This document shows positions 61,625 through 61,629 of a stretch of DNA of 61,629 nucleotides, piece after piece (the stretch's first letter is position 1; every line of letters begins with the position of its first letter). The position numbers and the translations under genes were made by a program. The stretch comes from Acidobacteriota bacterium (lineage in GTDB: Bacteria > Acidobacteriota > Terriglobia > Bryobacterales > Bryobacteraceae). The stretch is taken from positions 1 through 61,629 of the forward strand of contig JAEZIJ010000122.1 in the NCBI GenBank assembly GCA_023436715.1. The letters are read 5' to 3'. A model generated the notes under the pieces. It saw only the letters and a program-made list of their open reading frames with translations, made no database searches and was not told where the DNA came from.

Positions 61625-61629
61625 ACAAA

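Noticed and set aside
1..61629. tRNA, rRNA and insertion-sequence transposase genes
   Set aside because: No T-arm-like GGTTCRA...CC cloverleaf, rRNA segment or transposase-like reading frame was recognised on either strand by eye; a covariance-model scan would be decisive.

Overview
The window looks like chromosome from an Acidobacteriota member of the Solibacter/Bryobacter type. The base composition is GC-rich. It carries a secreted protein ending in the Solibacter-typical TIGR03437 C-terminal domain, a PadR gene heading three tandem ADOP-type MacB-like permeases (an acidobacterial hallmark), and many small palindromic repeats in intergenic DNA and gene tails. The assignment rests on recognising these families by eye; no search was run.

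Layout. (1) 1-14506, flagellar locus: a repeat-rich spacer, fliS on the minus strand, then on the plus strand a sigma-54 activator, flhA, flhF, a FliA-type sigma factor, a FliN/FliY-like protein, a SwrB-like protein, a FlgN-like protein, flgK, flgL, fliM, motA, motB and an HDOD gene. A good sigma-54 promoter lies just before flhA and a sigma-28 promoter candidate before fliS, so the locus carries two of its own regulators and their apparent targets. (2) 14507-16449, an accessory patch: a decayed-looking ORF, a tiny exported-peptide ORF, a structured spacer and a HipA-like kinase whose 3' end runs into a glycosyltransferase that seems to have lost its C-terminus. (3) 16152-23265 minus, a polysaccharide operon: asnB, GT39, GT4, NDP-sugar epimerase, GT2, with ATGA stop/start overlaps at two joints. 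(4) 23266-29552 plus: TIGR03437 beta-propeller protein, small outer-membrane barrel, a solitary cas6, infC. (5) 29586-37805 minus: padR plus three ADOP permeases. (6) 37925-45279 plus: tetR, a TolC-type channel, adaptor, two ATPases and two permeases, a complete CecR/YbhGFSR-like tripartite ABC exporter. Regions 5 and 6 are divergent and share a compact back-to-back promoter. (7) 45338-51564: TPR protein, mannonate-dehydratase-like protein, a small unknown protein, a class A penicillin-binding protein broken by two compensating frameshifts, a Tat-exported sugar isomerase and an SDR. (8) 51783-61526: infA, wecB, a Clp-type AAA+ ATPase fused to a response-regulator receiver, a membrane JAMM-like protein lacking its metal histidines, rsmI, a hybrid histidine kinase, a VOC protein, hrcA and another TIM-barrel isomerase.

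The best leads are the AAA+-receiver fusion beside the degenerate JAMM membrane protein, the stand-alone Cas6, the HipA patch that appears to have cut a glycosyltransferase, and palindromic elements that have become part of coding sequences (SwrB-like, HDOD, GT39). No tRNA, rRNA, CRISPR array or insertion-sequence transposase was seen.
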